Positions 1 through 9,342 of a stretch of 64,000 nt of DNA are shown here, in pieces; positions within the stretch are counted from its first letter, which is position 1, and every line of letters begins with the position of its first letter. A model generated the notes under the pieces. The model saw only the letters and a program-made list of their open reading frames with translations. It was not told where the DNA came from and made no database searches. Origin of the DNA: Pseudomonadota bacterium (GTDB lineage: Bacteria; Pseudomonadota; Gammaproteobacteria; Pseudomonadales; Oceanobacteraceae); contig JAIXHJ010000007.1 in assembly GCA_030145845.1 (NCBI GenBank), positions 149,887 to 213,886 of the forward strand. Reading direction: 5' to 3'. Made by a program: the position numbers and the translations under genes.

Positions 1-224
1 CCAATAAAAAAACTGCCAAAAATCTCACCCTGCAGATCATCGGTGGTAAATTCACCGGTAATTTCATTCAGGGCGTTCTGTGCCATGCGCAGATATTCTG
101 CGAGTAATTCGCCGGCGCCCATGCCTTCCAATTGCTGGCGGCCAAAGTCGAAGACTTCCTGTTTACAGTTAAGCAGGCAGTCCTGTTTCGGATTCTATAT
201 TAAAATCCATCACCTGTTTTACCC
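1..224 (-). pseudogene. Decayed duplicate of the mnmE 3' end
   Basis: This stretch aligns closely with the 3' end of the intact mnmE about 1.37 kb to the right. The first ~160 bases match with scattered substitutions; after a ~22-base deletion, similarity resumes at the CACCTGTTT block (211-219). Read on the minus strand it would end ...EIFGSFFIG, where the intact gene ends ...[10 protein letters not shown]. Several differences change amino acids (D to Y, A to T, L to Q, C to F), as expected for an unselected copy. The window starts inside the final codons, so what lies beyond is unseen. The remnant touches the stop codon of the neighbouring CobW-family gene, so that gene sits between two mnmE ends. 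Confidence 0.9.
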
Positions 225-1268
225 ATTAAGCCGGCACTTCAATATCGCCTGCTCAATCTGCTCCCAGTCCAGTTCACGAGAGCTGATAATTTCTATACGT
301 GAATCCCGGCGGTAAGCGACTTTATCAAAATCGTGTTCATCACGGACGCGGTTGTAGAACACCCAATCACGGTCAAGGCGGATTACGCCCTTTATCCGCT
401 CCACATCATCGAGCCCGTTTAACACCTCTTCCAGTGCCCAGTAATCAAAGCAGTCGTCCCGATGAAAAAGCCAGCCGCAACTGAAGAGCCCACTGCCATG
501 GCCGGTTTTGCAAATAGGGTTCGCCGGTTCTGGCTGGGCTTCATGGTTGTGGTTGTTAGCATGTTGGTGCCCGTGGCTATGATCGTGGTTGTGCTGATCA
601 TGATTGTGCTTATGAGCTTCGGGAAACTGCGCTTTAAGCTGACCATTACGTACCATATCCAGCAGGGCGGGATCGATTTCCCCTTTCGAAATGCGACCAA
701 TGTGCTGCTTAGGCGGGAACATATTGCCAACACTGTCTTCAGCAAGTTTTATCTGTGCTTCTTCTGCGAGATCACATTTATTGATAAGCACCACCTCGGC
801 CAGGTTAATCTGGTCATGGAAGGTTGCGTTATCAATAACATCCGGATGCGTCAGCGTTCTGGGGTCCAGCAGGCACACGGTGGCACGCAGATCGAGTTTA
901 TCGAAGAAGCCCGGGCCCATCAGAGTATCGATTATGCCTTCGGGGTGGCCAATGCCCGTCGGTTCAATAATCAGGCGGTCGGGATTGGCACGCTCAATCA
1001 ATGCCCGCAATGTCTGCCCCATTGAAGCCCCCAAAGAACAACAGATACAGCCGCCGGCCAGCTCCTGAATATAAAGGCCATCCTGATCCGGCATCATTTC
1101 CTGATCAATCCCGATCTGCCCAAACTCATTCACCAGTACAGCCCATGATTCACCCTCCGGCCTGTTTGCCAGCAGAGCGTTAATGGTGGTCGTTTTTCCA
1201 ACGCCAAGAAATCCGGTAATGATATTTGTGGGAATACGGTGGGGCTGGTCTTCGCTCTGTTGTTTCAT
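219..1268 (-). CDS. CobW/G3E-family GTPase with His-rich metal-binding segment
   Basis: A 349-residue P-loop GTPase of the COG0523 (CobW/ZigA/YciC) group. The Walker A GFLGVGKT lies at residues 19-26, the family CICC metal motif at 74-77 and the guanine-specificity motif NKCD near 163. A run with more than ten histidines (about residues 219-244) joins the GTPase half to the CobW C-terminal domain. Family members act as cytosolic metallochaperones or metal-insertion GTPases, often for zinc or cobalt; the metal here is inferred from the Cys/His content only. It stands alone, downstream of mnmE on the same strand, and its stop codon abuts a duplicated mnmE fragment, suggesting it arrived or was duplicated with that fragment. 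No strong Shine-Dalgarno sequence is visible at the ATG. Confidence 0.9.
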   Translation of the reverse strand: MKQQSEDQPHRIPTNIITGFLGVGKTTTINALLANRPEGESWAVLVNEFGQIGIDQEMMPDQDGLYIQELAGGCICCSLGASMGQTLRALIERANPDRLIIEPTGIGHPEGIIDTLMGPGFFDKLDLRATVCLLDPRTLTHPDVIDNATFHDQINLAEVVLINKCDLAEEAQIKLAEDSVGNMFPPKQHIGRISKGEIDPALLDMVRNGQLKAQFPEAHKHNHDQHNHDHSHGHQHANNHNHEAQPEPANPICKTGHGSGLFSCGWLFHRDDCFDYWALEEVLNGLDDVERIKGVIRLDRDWVFYNRVRDEHDFDKVAYRRDSRIEIISSRELDWEQIEQAILKCRLNG

Positions 1269-1318
1269 AACTGCTCTGTTAACCGATGGAATTTAAAAAG
1301 CGTGATGTTGCTGTTATG

Positions 1319-1335
1319 GGCAGTTATAAACTGCC
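1319..1335. promoter_or_regulatory. Inverted repeat upstream of the CobW-family gene
   Basis: GGCAGTT-ATA-AACTGCC is a perfect 7-bp dyad in the 96-base gap between mnmE and the GTPase gene, about 50 bases upstream of the latter's start. It lacks a following T-run on the minus strand, so an operator is more likely than a terminator. The centre resembles zinc-regulator sites only loosely. Its AAACTGCCAA half also occurs at the mnmE 3' end and in the remnant, so it may instead be a repeat relic. Confidence 0.3.
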
Positions 1336-1364
1336 AACAGACTTCAGTGCCGATTATTTCAGCG

Positions 1365-1382
1365 TTATTTACCAATACAAAA
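1365..1382 (-). other. attB-like core at the mnmE 3' end (SGI1-type integration site)
   Basis: The last 18 bases of mnmE read TTTTGTATTGGTAAATAA on the minus strand. From memory, the Salmonella genomic island 1 attachment core at the trmE/thdF 3' end is TTCTGTATTGGTAAGTAA, a 16/18 match. The distal remnant at the window start carries the corresponding bases with one change (TTTTTTATTGG). Conservation of the encoded FCIGK tail explains part of the match, so site use is inferred from the duplication next to it. No integrase gene is visible in the window. Confidence 0.5.
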
Positions 1383-2768
1383 ACTGCCAAATATCTCACC
1401 CAGCAGATCATCGGCGGTAAATTCACCGGTAATTTCATTCAGGGCGTTCTGTGCCATGCGCAGATCTTCGGCGAGTAATTCGCCGGCACCCATGCCTTCC
1501 AGTTGCTGGCGGCCGAAGTCGATGGCTTCCTGCGCGCGGTTAAGGGCGTCGATATGACGGCGGCGGGCAAGGAAGCCACCTTCGGAAGCTGCATCAAAGC
1601 CCATGACCTGTTTCAGGTGTTCACGCAGCACATCCACGCCGGCGTTCTGTTTGGCAGAGAGGGTGATGGTGGGAAATTTGCCGTCACTGTTTAGGCCGAT
1701 GATTTCGGTGGATAAGTCGGCTTTGTTGCGGATGACGGTGACGCGGCCATTGTTCAGTAAATCGTTGGCCGCTTCTTTTAAACCGCGTTCGTCATACAAA
1801 GCGTGCAGCAATTTTTCCGGGTCGGTTTCTGCGGCAGTGGTTTTGCTGGAGTCGATCATTAACAATACGCGATCGGCCTGAGTAATTTCTTCCCAGGCGC
1901 GCTGAATACCGATGCGTTCCACTTCATCCGGCGCGTCGCGCAGACCGGCGGTGTCGATAATATGCAGCGGCATACCGTCGATGTGGATATGTTCTTTGAG
2001 AACGTCGCGGGTGGTACCCGCAATATCGGTGACAATTGCCCGCTCCTGACCCGCCAGGGCGTTCAGCAATGAGGATTTACCGGCATTCGGCCGCCCGGCA
2101 ATCACTACGTTCATGCCTTCACGCAGAATGGCGCCCTGGCCGGCTTCTTTCAGCACGGCCTTAAGTTCGTTATCCACCGCATCCAGCATGGCAGCAACTT
2201 TGCCGTCGGAGAGAAAATCAATTTCTTCTTCCGGAAAGTCGATGGCCGCTTCGACGTAAATGCGCAGCTGAATCAGCTGTTCCAGCAGGCTGTGCACACG
2301 CTTTGAAAATTCACCCTGCATGGAACGCAGCGCACAACGTGCGGCCTGCTCGGAGGCGGAATCAATTAAATCGGCAATGGCTTCAGCCTGAGCCAGGTCC
2401 ATTTTGTCATTGAGGAAAGCCCGTTCTGAAAATTCCCCCGGGCGCGCCAGCCTACAGCCCAGTGCCACCACTTCTTTCAGCAGCAGATCGAGCACCACCG
2501 GGCCGCCGTGACCCTGCAGCTCGAGCACGTCTTCACCGGTAAAGGAGTTCGGGTTGGGGAAGAACAGGGCGATGCCTTCATCCAGTACCGTGCCATCGGC
2601 GGCGCTGAACGGCCCATAGTGGGCGTAACGCGGCTTCGGTACATAACCCAGCACCTGCCGGGCAACAGTCAGCGCCAGGCTGCCGGAGACCCGGATAATG
2701 CCCACACCTCCGCGTCCCGGAGCGGTGGCAATGGCAGCAATGGTGTCCTGATGAATGGCGCTGGTCAT
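1365..2768 (-). CDS. mnmE: tRNA modification GTPase MnmE (TrmE/ThdF)
   Basis: Full-length 467-residue MnmE. With MnmG it installs the 5-(carboxymethyl)aminomethyl group on U34 of certain tRNAs. The N-terminal tetrahydrofolate-binding domain starts with [16 protein letters not shown]. The inserted G domain has GRPNAGKSS (about residue 227), the TTRD switch, DTAG and NKAD. The protein ends in the conserved FCIGK, whose cysteine is needed for catalysis. In related genomes yidC lies directly upstream; here one extra gene intervenes. Downstream is a duplicated copy of its own 3' end. Confidence 0.98.
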   Translation of the reverse strand: MTSAIHQDTIAAIATAPGRGGVGIIRVSGSLALTVARQVLGYVPKPRYAHYGPFSAADGTVLDEGIALFFPNPNSFTGEDVLELQGHGGPVVLDLLLKEVVALGCRLARPGEFSERAFLNDKMDLAQAEAIADLIDSASEQAARCALRSMQGEFSKRVHSLLEQLIQLRIYVEAAIDFPEEEIDFLSDGKVAAMLDAVDNELKAVLKEAGQGAILREGMNVVIAGRPNAGKSSLLNALAGQERAIVTDIAGTTRDVLKEHIHIDGMPLHIIDTAGLRDAPDEVERIGIQRAWEEITQADRVLLMIDSSKTTAAETDPEKLLHALYDERGLKEAANDLLNNGRVTVIRNKADLSTEIIGLNSDGKFPTITLSAKQNAGVDVLREHLKQVMGFDAASEGGFLARRRHIDALNRAQEAIDFGRQQLEGMGAGELLAEDLRMAQNALNEITGEFTADDLLGEIFGSFCIGK

Positions 2769-2841
2769 GGGTCAGTTCCGCTGTCTGAAAGCGCTCAATT
2801 GTACATGAGCGCGCGGCCCGGCACTAAGCGGCTGCGCCTCT

Positions 2842-3501
2842 TCAGTGTGCCAGCAGTGCCTGCAGCGATTCTTTCACCGGAGTGCCGCCCTGAGTCAGTT
2901 CAATGATAACGCGACTGAGGCGTGGCCCGGTGATCAGTTCTGCCAGTGTCAGCGCCACATCGGCACGGCTGATGGTGGAGTAGGGCAGTGCCGGCCCGCT
3001 GTCGATCAGCCCGCTGCCAGGATGATCCGTCAGCGTTCCCGGACGCAGAATAATCCAGTCGAGATCCGTGGAAGCCAGGTGTACGTCGGCCAGCTTCTTC
3101 ACCCGCAGATAATTTTCGAAAGTCGGTGATACCAGTTTGCGGCGACCGGCTTCGGGAAAGGCTGAGACCAGCAGAAAACGGCGGATACCGGCCTCCCGGG
3201 CAGCGGCCACTGCCAGCTCCAGACCATCACCATCGATGGCGTTCGTCATTGCTTCTCCGCCTTTGCCTCCGGCACCGGCGGTAAATACCACCGCATCACA
3301 GCCGGCCATCAGCTCTGCCAGCCCGCTGCTGCTGAGGGTCAGCAGATCACCCCGGACCGGAATTGCACCCAGCGCCCGCAGTTCATCCGCCTGGGCCGGA
3401 TTGCGGTGCATGGCAATCGGTTGCTGGTCACGACGGACCAGTTCGGCACACAGCAGACGGCCGATTTTTCCGCCCCCACCAACAATGAATATCCTGTGCA
3501 T
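2842..3501 (-). CDS. NAD(P)-binding SDR/NmrA-like protein
   Basis: A 219-residue single-domain Rossmann protein of the atypical short-chain dehydrogenase (NmrA/YwnB-like) type. The dinucleotide loop VGGGGKIG is at residues 7-14, followed by a segment typical of this fold (GDLL, then a VVFTAGAGGKGG loop). No full YxxxK catalytic pair stands out, so it may be a reductase or a redox-sensing protein. GGAG sits seven bases before the ATG. It lies between yidC and mnmE, which are neighbours in most relatives, so it looks accessory. Substrate unknown. Confidence 0.8.
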   Translation of the reverse strand: MHRIFIVGGGGKIGRLLCAELVRRDQQPIAMHRNPAQADELRALGAIPVRGDLLTLSSSGLAELMAGCDAVVFTAGAGGKGGEAMTNAIDGDGLELAVAAAREAGIRRFLLVSAFPEAGRRKLVSPTFENYLRVKKLADVHLASTDLDWIILRPGTLTDHPGSGLIDSGPALPYSTISRADVALTLAELITGPRLSRVIIELTQGGTPVKESLQALLAH

Positions 3502-3590
3502 AAAAAACTCCGCAGTGTTTTTAACAGGCTATGAGAGCGCTGGCGGCAGATAAAGGTTTCGTGTGAAAAGAAGTGTTGCGGCAATAAAAA

Positions 3591-3615
3591 AGGGCTGCCG
3601 TAGCAGCCCTTTTAT
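3591..3615 (-). terminator. Rho-independent terminator after yidC
   Basis: AGGGCTGC-CGTA-GCAGCCCT forms an 8-bp stem. On the minus strand it is followed by a T-run (the A-run at 3585-3590), placing it just downstream of yidC. A T-run on the other side means it could also act on the plus strand. Confidence 0.85.
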
Positions 3616-3627
3616 TAACACCGGATA

Positions 3628-5271
3628 TCAGGCCGATTTTTCAATCTGTTTGGTAATCACATACTGCTGTGCAATCGACAGTACGTTGTTGGTTACCCAG
3701 TACAGTACCAGACCGGCCGGGAACCAGAGGAAGAAGATGGTGAAAATAATCGGCATAAACTGCATCACCCGGGCCTGCATCGGGTCCGGCGGAGTCGGGT
3801 TCAGTTTCATCTGCACGAACATGGACGCACCCATGATCAGCGGCAGAATGAAGTAAGGGTCCATCACCGACATATCGGTAATCCACAGGAAGAACGGCGC
3901 CTGCCGCAGTTCCACGGATTCCATCAGCACCCAGTAGAGAGAAATGAACACCGGCATCTGTACCAGAATCGGCAGACAGCCACCCAGCGGATTGATCTTC
4001 TCTTCTTTGTAGAGCTTCATCATTTCCTGACCGAGTTTTTCACGGTTGTCGCCGTACTTCTCTTTGATCTCGTTCATTTTCGGCGCCACTTTACGCATGT
4101 TCGCCATAGAGCGGTAACTGGTGGCTGACAGTTTGAAGAAGGCCGCTTTCACCAGCACGGTCAGCAGAATAATGGCCACACCCCAGTTACCCACCAGTGA
4201 GTGGATCTTTTCCAGCAACCAGAACAGCGGCTGGGCAATCCACCACAGCCAGCCGTAGTCGACGGTCAGGTTGAGGTTTTCAGCAATTTCAGACAGACGG
4301 TCCTGATCTTTCGGACCCACGTACAGACTGGCGCCCAGTTCTTTGCTTTCACCCGGAGCCACCGTAGTCGGCTCGTCATAGAAACCAAAAATGTAGTTAC
4401 CTTTTACATAACGGCCGTTGTAAGTGTGCTGCTCTTCTTTCGCCGGCACCCAGGCGGCCAGGAAGTAGTGCTGCAGAATGCCCGCCCAGCCGCCGGTCTC
4501 AACGGTTTTGTACGGCTCGTCTTCCAGATCCGAAAACTTCACTTTTTCGTAGCGGTTTTCTTTGGTGGTCAGCGCCGCACCCAGATAAGCAGACATACCC
4601 ATGCCGGAACCTTTCGACGGATCGGCTGAGTTATCACGCTTCAGCTGGGCATACAGACGGCCCTGCCAGTTCTGATCGGAGGTGTTGTTAACGCGGAAAT
4701 TCACATCCAGCAGATAATCACCACGACGGAAAGTGAAAATCTTTTCCACAGTGGCTTTGTCTGTGGTGGTGGTCAGCACCACCTGCAGCTCATCCTGACC
4801 TTCGCTGAGCTGATAGTCCGTCTGTTCACTGCTGTACATCACCGGTGCTTTCAGGTCCTGACTCAGCAGGCCACTCTGGGCAACGTAAGTACGGCGCTGA
4901 TTGCGTTCCATCAGCACGAACGGCACGTCTTTCTGGTCCACAGAAGCCGGATATTCCGGCAGCAGGACTTCAACAATTTCACCACCGCGCGGATCAATCA
5001 CCACATCCAGCACGTCGGTTGTAACGTGAATCAGCTCACCAGATGGCGCCGCTGTTTCCACCACCGGGGCTTCAGCAATCTGCGGGGCATCTTCGTGTAC
5101 AGCAGGTTCAGCGGCTGAAGTATCCGGCAGATCCGGGGTTTCAGCTGAGTTTTCAGCAGCAATCGGTGCGGTAATCTGAGCCTGGTGTCCGTAATCGTCA
5201 TTCCAGGCGAGGAAGAGAAAATACGAGCTGATAGCCAGACCAATTAAAATGACCGTTCGGCGGATATCCAT
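3628..5271 (-). CDS. yidC: Membrane protein insertase YidC
   Basis: YidC/Oxa1 insertase, 547 residues from the ATG giving MDIRRTVILIGLA; an upstream in-frame start would add eight residues but lacks support. The first transmembrane segment covers about residues 5-20, followed by the large periplasmic beta domain (to ~330). The conserved C-terminal core of five membrane segments follows, with the hydrophilic-groove arginine in TSYRSMANM. It inserts and folds inner membrane proteins alone or with SecYEG. Two bases separate it from yidD, so rpmH-rnpA-yidD-yidC form one operon, ended by a clear hairpin. Confidence 0.98.
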   Translation of the reverse strand: MDIRRTVILIGLAISSYFLFLAWNDDYGHQAQITAPIAAENSAETPDLPDTSAAEPAVHEDAPQIAEAPVVETAAPSGELIHVTTDVLDVVIDPRGGEIVEVLLPEYPASVDQKDVPFVLMERNQRRTYVAQSGLLSQDLKAPVMYSSEQTDYQLSEGQDELQVVLTTTTDKATVEKIFTFRRGDYLLDVNFRVNNTSDQNWQGRLYAQLKRDNSADPSKGSGMGMSAYLGAALTTKENRYEKVKFSDLEDEPYKTVETGGWAGILQHYFLAAWVPAKEEQHTYNGRYVKGNYIFGFYDEPTTVAPGESKELGASLYVGPKDQDRLSEIAENLNLTVDYGWLWWIAQPLFWLLEKIHSLVGNWGVAIILLTVLVKAAFFKLSATSYRSMANMRKVAPKMNEIKEKYGDNREKLGQEMMKLYKEEKINPLGGCLPILVQMPVFISLYWVLMESVELRQAPFFLWITDMSVMDPYFILPLIMGASMFVQMKLNPTPPDPMQARVMQFMPIIFTIFFLWFPAGLVLYWVTNNVLSIAQQYVITKQIEKSA

Positions 5272-5273
5272 GA

Positions 5274-5579
5274 TTAGGGTTTCCGTTGACAACAATGGGA
5301 ATGGGAGGCGTGTTTTTCGGGTAAATCAGGTACCGGATCCACACCATGGGAACCCCAGGGGTGGCACCGGAACAGCCGTTTCAATGCCAGCCAGCCACCA
5401 CGGAGCGCGCCATAACGACGGACTGCTTCTTCAGCGTAAGCTGAACAGGTGGGATAGTAGCGACAACGACTGGGAAGAAAAGGGCTGATTGCGTAGCGAT
5501 AGACAGCAACCAGGGCTAACAACACTTTAGCGCCCGGACTGGCGGCGTTTTTTTCGGTTGCCGTTTGCTTGTCTGTCAT
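5274..5579 (-). CDS. yidD: Membrane protein insertion efficiency factor YidD
   Basis: A 101-residue YidD-family protein with the hallmark [20 protein letters not shown] segment and the FRCHPWG motif. The family binds the inner face of the membrane and aids YidC-dependent insertion. The start overlaps the end of rnpA by 53 bases in another frame, an arrangement that fits coupled translation, and the stop lies two bases before yidC. The C-terminus carries a short His/Cys tail (HASHSHCC). Confidence 0.95.
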   Translation of the reverse strand: MTDKQTATEKNAASPGAKVLLALVAVYRYAISPFLPSRCRYYPTCSAYAEEAVRRYGALRGGWLALKRLFRCHPWGSHGVDPVPDLPEKHASHSHCCQRKP

Positions 5580-5931
5580 GGGATGGACGCTTCAATCTGA
5601 ACCAAAGGGCGTCAATCATCTCACGAATTTGCTGGTTGTCCAGTTCGGCAAGACCAGAACGGGCGAGCACCACGAAATCAAGCGCTGCCATCTTATGTTG
5701 CTGATGGCGGAATGATTCGCGGACCAGCCGCTTGATGCGGTTACGGTCAACCGCCCGTTTGATCTGCTTTTTTGCCAGAACGAATCCGATTCTGGCCTGG
5801 TCCTGCTCATTCGGTGTTGCCAGCACCAGAAGGTGTGGCGAACTGCCGCGCAATTCGGTGTTATCAAAAACCCGCTTGAATTCGGCCGGACGTAATAAAC
5901 GCGCCGACCGTGGGAAAGAGGATTCTGACAT
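5527..5931 (-). CDS. rnpA: Ribonuclease P protein component
   Basis: The 134-residue protein subunit of RNase P, which helps the RNA subunit remove 5' leaders from pre-tRNA. The signature RNR box is seen in [15 protein letters not shown]. The N-terminus ([12 protein letters not shown]) is typical. The C-terminus is basic ([12 protein letters not shown]) and is the part that overlaps yidD. It follows rpmH by 31 bases. Confidence 0.96.
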   Translation of the reverse strand: MSESSFPRSARLLRPAEFKRVFDNTELRGSSPHLLVLATPNEQDQARIGFVLAKKQIKRAVDRNRIKRLVRESFRHQQHKMAALDFVVLARSGLAELDNQQIREMIDALWFRLKRPSHDRQANGNRKKRRQSGR

Positions 5932-5962
5932 TAAACCGGATTACGCAGCTCAGATGATCAGA

Positions 5963-6112
<150 letters not shown>

Positions 6113-6146
6113 TTAAGTGATTAGGGGTCAATTTTCAGGGCCGGGA

Positions 6147-6175
6147 ATTGTATGAGAAAGCACCAGCAATAGCAA
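6147..6175 (-). promoter_or_regulatory. Putative sigma-70 promoter of rpmH
   Basis: On the minus strand TTGCTA and TACAAT are separated by 17 bases, 50 bases upstream of the rpmH start. The match is good for a housekeeping promoter; no transcription evidence is available. Confidence 0.5.
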
Positions 6176-6495
6176 CGCTGATTTTCATGGCTTTTCAGGC
6201 TTTCTGATCCGCGTGTTTTTTTATCAACTCACTGACTGAACTGAATACTTATCTTATGTGATGTGAATGAAGAGAGAAGAAGTTCGTTATTTTTATTCTT
6301 AGTGACCCCGATTTCTGTGGAAAACCATAAAAAACCTTTAAAAATCATTAAGATAGAGCGATGATAAGCACATGGGTTTCCTGCTTCAAAACCTTTGACA
6401 AGCGGTCGGTAAGACGGGGACGGATTGTGAATGAAATGAAGCCTGGCAGATGATTTCAGGTTATCCCCAATTCTGTCCGGATCTTTCCCCTATGT

Positions 6496-6504
6496 TTATC
6501 CACA
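6496..6504 (+). promoter_or_regulatory. DnaA box, perfect consensus
   Basis: TTATCCACA, the high-affinity DnaA-ATP/ADP site, within oriC 114 bases upstream of the dnaA start codon. Confidence 0.85.
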
Positions 6505-6538
6505 GGATTGGCAAAGGGGAGAAATTAATCCTCTCTTC

Positions 6539-6547
6539 TGTGGATAA
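6539..6547 (-). promoter_or_regulatory. DnaA box, perfect consensus, inverted
   Basis: TGTGGATAA is the reverse complement of the consensus box, facing the box 43 bases to its left. Its closeness to dnaA suggests autoregulation as well as origin function. Confidence 0.85.
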
Positions 6548-6617
6548 CCGGAGGCTGCTCAGTTAAAATGTCCGGCTCCTCTGAAGTTCACGATCTGATA
6601 TAAAACGGAAAGCAATA

Positions 6618-8135
6618 GTGGCATTCACAGCTCTGTGGCAGGACTGCCTGGGACAGTTACAGCACGAACTCCCCGCGCAGCAATACAACACCTGGATCCG
6701 GCCCCTGGTGGCCAGCGCCGATGACGGAAAACTGGTCGTCAGTGCGCCCAACCGTTTTGTAAAAGACTGGGTTAAAGATAAGTACCTGCAGCGCATGCAG
6801 GAAATCCTGTCTGAGCTGAATGGTGGCCGTATCACCCATATTGAACTGGCGGTCGGTGAATCACAGCCGATGTTCCGCCCGCCGGAAAACCGTTCCCGGC
6901 CGGCTCCGCCACCGCCGCCGCCGCGTAATGAGAGTATGTCGTTCGCCGCGCCGCGCCCTGAACCTCAGAGCAGTGAACCGCAGCGTGAGTTTTCGTTCTC
7001 CGGGCCCGGATTTGATGACGTGGTGCAGCCGCGTACCAGCTACGGTGAATCCCCGGTGGTACCGGCACCGCCGCGCCCGAAACGCGAAGTGCAGGTTGAA
7101 GGGGGGCTGCAGCATCAGAGTTTCCTCAATCCGACCTTCACTTTTAAAACCTTCGTTGAGGGTAAATCCAACCAGCTGGCTCATGCCGCTGCCCGCCAGG
7201 TGGCTGAAAATGCCGGTGGTTCTTACAACCCCCTCTTTATATATGGTGGGGTTGGTCTGGGTAAAACTCACTTAATGCACGCTGTGGGTAACTATCTGCA
7301 GAGCAAAAATGCCAACGCCAAGGTGCTGTATGTGCATTCCGAGCGTTTTGTGCAGGATATGGTGAAGGCGCTGCAGCTGAACGCCATCAATGAATTCAAA
7401 CGCTTTTACCGGGGCCTCGATGCGCTGCTGATTGACGATATCCAGTTCTTCGCCGGTAAAGAGCGTTCCCAGGAAGAGTTCTTCCATACCTTTAATGCCC
7501 TGCTGGAAGGCGGGCAGCAGATGATTCTGACCTGTGACCGTTATCCGAAAGAGATCAACGGTCTGGAAGAGCGTCTGAAGAGCCGTTTTGGCTGGGGTCT
7601 GACGGTGGCGGTTGAGCCGCCGGAGCTGGAAACCCGTGTCGCCATCTTAATGAAGAAGGCTGAACAGACCGGTGTTGATCTGCCTGATGATGCTGCCTTC
7701 TTTATTGCCCAGAAAATCCGCTCCAATGTGCGCGAGCTGGAAGGGGCGCTGAAACGGGTGGTGGCCAACGCCCATTTCACCGGCAGCGAAATCACGCTTC
7801 CTTTTATTAAGGAGTCGCTGAAAGACCTGCTGGCACTGCAGGACAAACAGGTCAGCATCGACAATATTCAGCGAATCGTCGCCGAGTATTACAAAATCAA
7901 AATGGCTGATTTATTATCTAAGCGCCGCACCCGCTCGATCGCCCGGCCCCGTCAGGTGGCGATGGCGCTGAGCAAGGAACTGACCAATCACAGTCTGCCG
8001 GAAATCGGCGACGCCTTTGGCGGACGTGACCATACAACAGTTCTGCATGCGTGCCGCAAGATCAAAGAATTGCAGGAAACGACCGCAGACGTTCGCGAAG
8101 ATTACAAGAACCTGCTGCGTTCGCTGACAACCTGA
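6618..8135 (+). CDS. dnaA: Chromosomal replication initiator DnaA
   Basis: A 505-residue DnaA beginning with GTG ([14 protein letters not shown]). Domain I spans about residues 1-80, followed by a Pro/Arg-rich linker (to ~165), unusually rich in proline ([10 protein letters not shown]). The AAA+ domain carries [15 protein letters not shown] and the Walker B LLIDDIQF. The C-terminal DNA-binding domain has the signature [14 protein letters not shown]. It binds the DnaA boxes upstream and melts the origin. dnaN follows after 84 bases. Confidence 0.98.
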   Translation: MAFTALWQDCLGQLQHELPAQQYNTWIRPLVASADDGKLVVSAPNRFVKDWVKDKYLQRMQEILSELNGGRITHIELAVGESQPMFRPPENRSRPAPPPPPPRNESMSFAAPRPEPQSSEPQREFSFSGPGFDDVVQPRTSYGESPVVPAPPRPKREVQVEGGLQHQSFLNPTFTFKTFVEGKSNQLAHAAARQVAENAGGSYNPLFIYGGVGLGKTHLMHAVGNYLQSKNANAKVLYVHSERFVQDMVKALQLNAINEFKRFYRGLDALLIDDIQFFAGKERSQEEFFHTFNALLEGGQQMILTCDRYPKEINGLEERLKSRFGWGLTVAVEPPELETRVAILMKKAEQTGVDLPDDAAFFIAQKIRSNVRELEGALKRVVANAHFTGSEITLPFIKESLKDLLALQDKQVSIDNIQRIVAEYYKIKMADLLSKRRTRSIARPRQVAMALSKELTNHSLPEIGDAFGGRDHTTVLHACRKIKELQETTADVREDYKNLLRSLTT

Positions 8136-8219
8136 TAACAGGTTAAAACAGAGTTACAGAAACATTCACCGGCGCGTTCAGAAAGCAAGTGAACACGCCC
8201 AGGACCTGAGTGGAGAACC

Positions 8220-9320
8220 ATGAAATTCGTTATATCCAGGGAAGCCCTGCTTCGTCCTCTGCAGTTGGTAGCTGGCGTGGTGGAAAAGCGCCAGACACTG
8301 CCGGTACTGTCCAATGTACTGCTTGAGGTTCAGGGCCAGCAACTGTCGCTGACCGGTACTGACCTCGAAGTTGAACTGGTTGGCCGCGTGACCCTTGACG
8401 AAGTTGGCCAGGAAGGTGAAATCACGGTTCCGGCGAAAAAGCTGATGGATATCTGCCGCTCGCTGCCGGATGGTGCTCAGATCGAAGTGGAACAGGAAGA
8501 GCAGCGCGTTAACGTGCGCTCCGGCCGTTCCCGCTTTACGCTGTCGACGCTGCCGGCGACCGAATTCCCGAATGTGGAAAACATTGCCGGTGAACAGGAA
8601 TTTACGCTGGAGCAGGGCAGCCTGCGCCGCGTTATCGACCGTACCAGCTTTGCTATGGCACAGCAGGATGTCCGTTATTACCTGAACGGTATGCTGTTTG
8701 AAGTGACCTCCGCCAGCCTGCGTACTGTGTCCACCGATGGTCACCGCCTGGCGACCTGTGTTGTGGAAATCTCCGGTCCGGATACCGCCCAGCAGATTAT
8801 TCTGCCGCGTAAAGGCGTACTGGAACTGGCCAAGCTGCTGACCGATGCCGAAGCGTCGGTATCACTGGCGCTGAGTGCTAACCATCTGCGCGCACATACC
8901 GAAAACTTCACCTTCACCTCCAAACTGGTGGACGGCAAGTTCCCGGACTACAACCGCGTGATTCCGAAGAACGGCAGCAATGTAATGCTGGCTGACCGTA
9001 CCGAACTGCGCCAGGTATTTAACCGTACGGCGATTCTGTCGAATGAAAAATACCGCGGTGTGCGTCTGGTGCTGGATACCGATCTGGTTAAGGTTTTTGC
9101 CAACAACCCGGAGCAGGAAGAAGCGGAAGAATCACTGGCCGTCGACTATAAAGGCGATGCGCTGGAAATGGGCTTCAACGTTTCCTACCTGCAGGACGTG
9201 ATGGGTGTGCTTGACACCCAGCTGGTGAAGATGACGCTGTCTGACCCGAACAGCAGTGCGCTGCTGGAAGAGCCGGAAGGCGGCGATGCCATGTATGTTG
9301 TGATGCCAATGCGTCTGTAG
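8220..9320 (+). CDS. dnaN: DNA polymerase III subunit beta (sliding clamp)
   Basis: A 366-residue beta clamp, standard length, starting MKFVISREALLRPLQLVAGVVE and ending VMPMRL, the C-terminal part of the binding cleft. As a dimer it encircles DNA and tethers polymerase III and other clamp-binding proteins. It sits in the dnaA-dnaN-recF-gyrB order, with recF 22 bases downstream. Confidence 0.98.
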   Translation: MKFVISREALLRPLQLVAGVVEKRQTLPVLSNVLLEVQGQQLSLTGTDLEVELVGRVTLDEVGQEGEITVPAKKLMDICRSLPDGAQIEVEQEEQRVNVRSGRSRFTLSTLPATEFPNVENIAGEQEFTLEQGSLRRVIDRTSFAMAQQDVRYYLNGMLFEVTSASLRTVSTDGHRLATCVVEISGPDTAQQIILPRKGVLELAKLLTDAEASVSLALSANHLRAHTENFTFTSKLVDGKFPDYNRVIPKNGSNVMLADRTELRQVFNRTAILSNEKYRGVRLVLDTDLVKVFANNPEQEEAEESLAVDYKGDALEMGFNVSYLQDVMGVLDTQLVKMTLSDPNSSALLEEPEGGDAMYVVMPMRL

Positions 9321-9342
9321 TCCTTCAGGGCCCATTTCCTTT

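Larger units (their letters stand above)
6180..6617. other. oriC: Chromosomal replication origin (oriC)
   Basis: The gene-free interval between rpmH and dnaA holds the origin. Two perfect DnaA boxes (TTATCCACA at 6496 and its reverse at 6539) face each other near dnaA. Degenerate boxes are TTATCCCCA (6461-6469) and TGTGGAAAA (6316-6324, the complement of TTTTCCACA). AT-rich sequence at about 6200-6360 is the likely unwinding element. The divergent genes fit the usual oriC layout. Any dnaA promoter must also lie here. Confidence 0.88.

Noticed and set aside
43..315. Small plus-strand frame over the mnmE remnant
   Set aside because: It crosses the remnant and the GTPase 3' end with no recognisable product; it is antisense noise.
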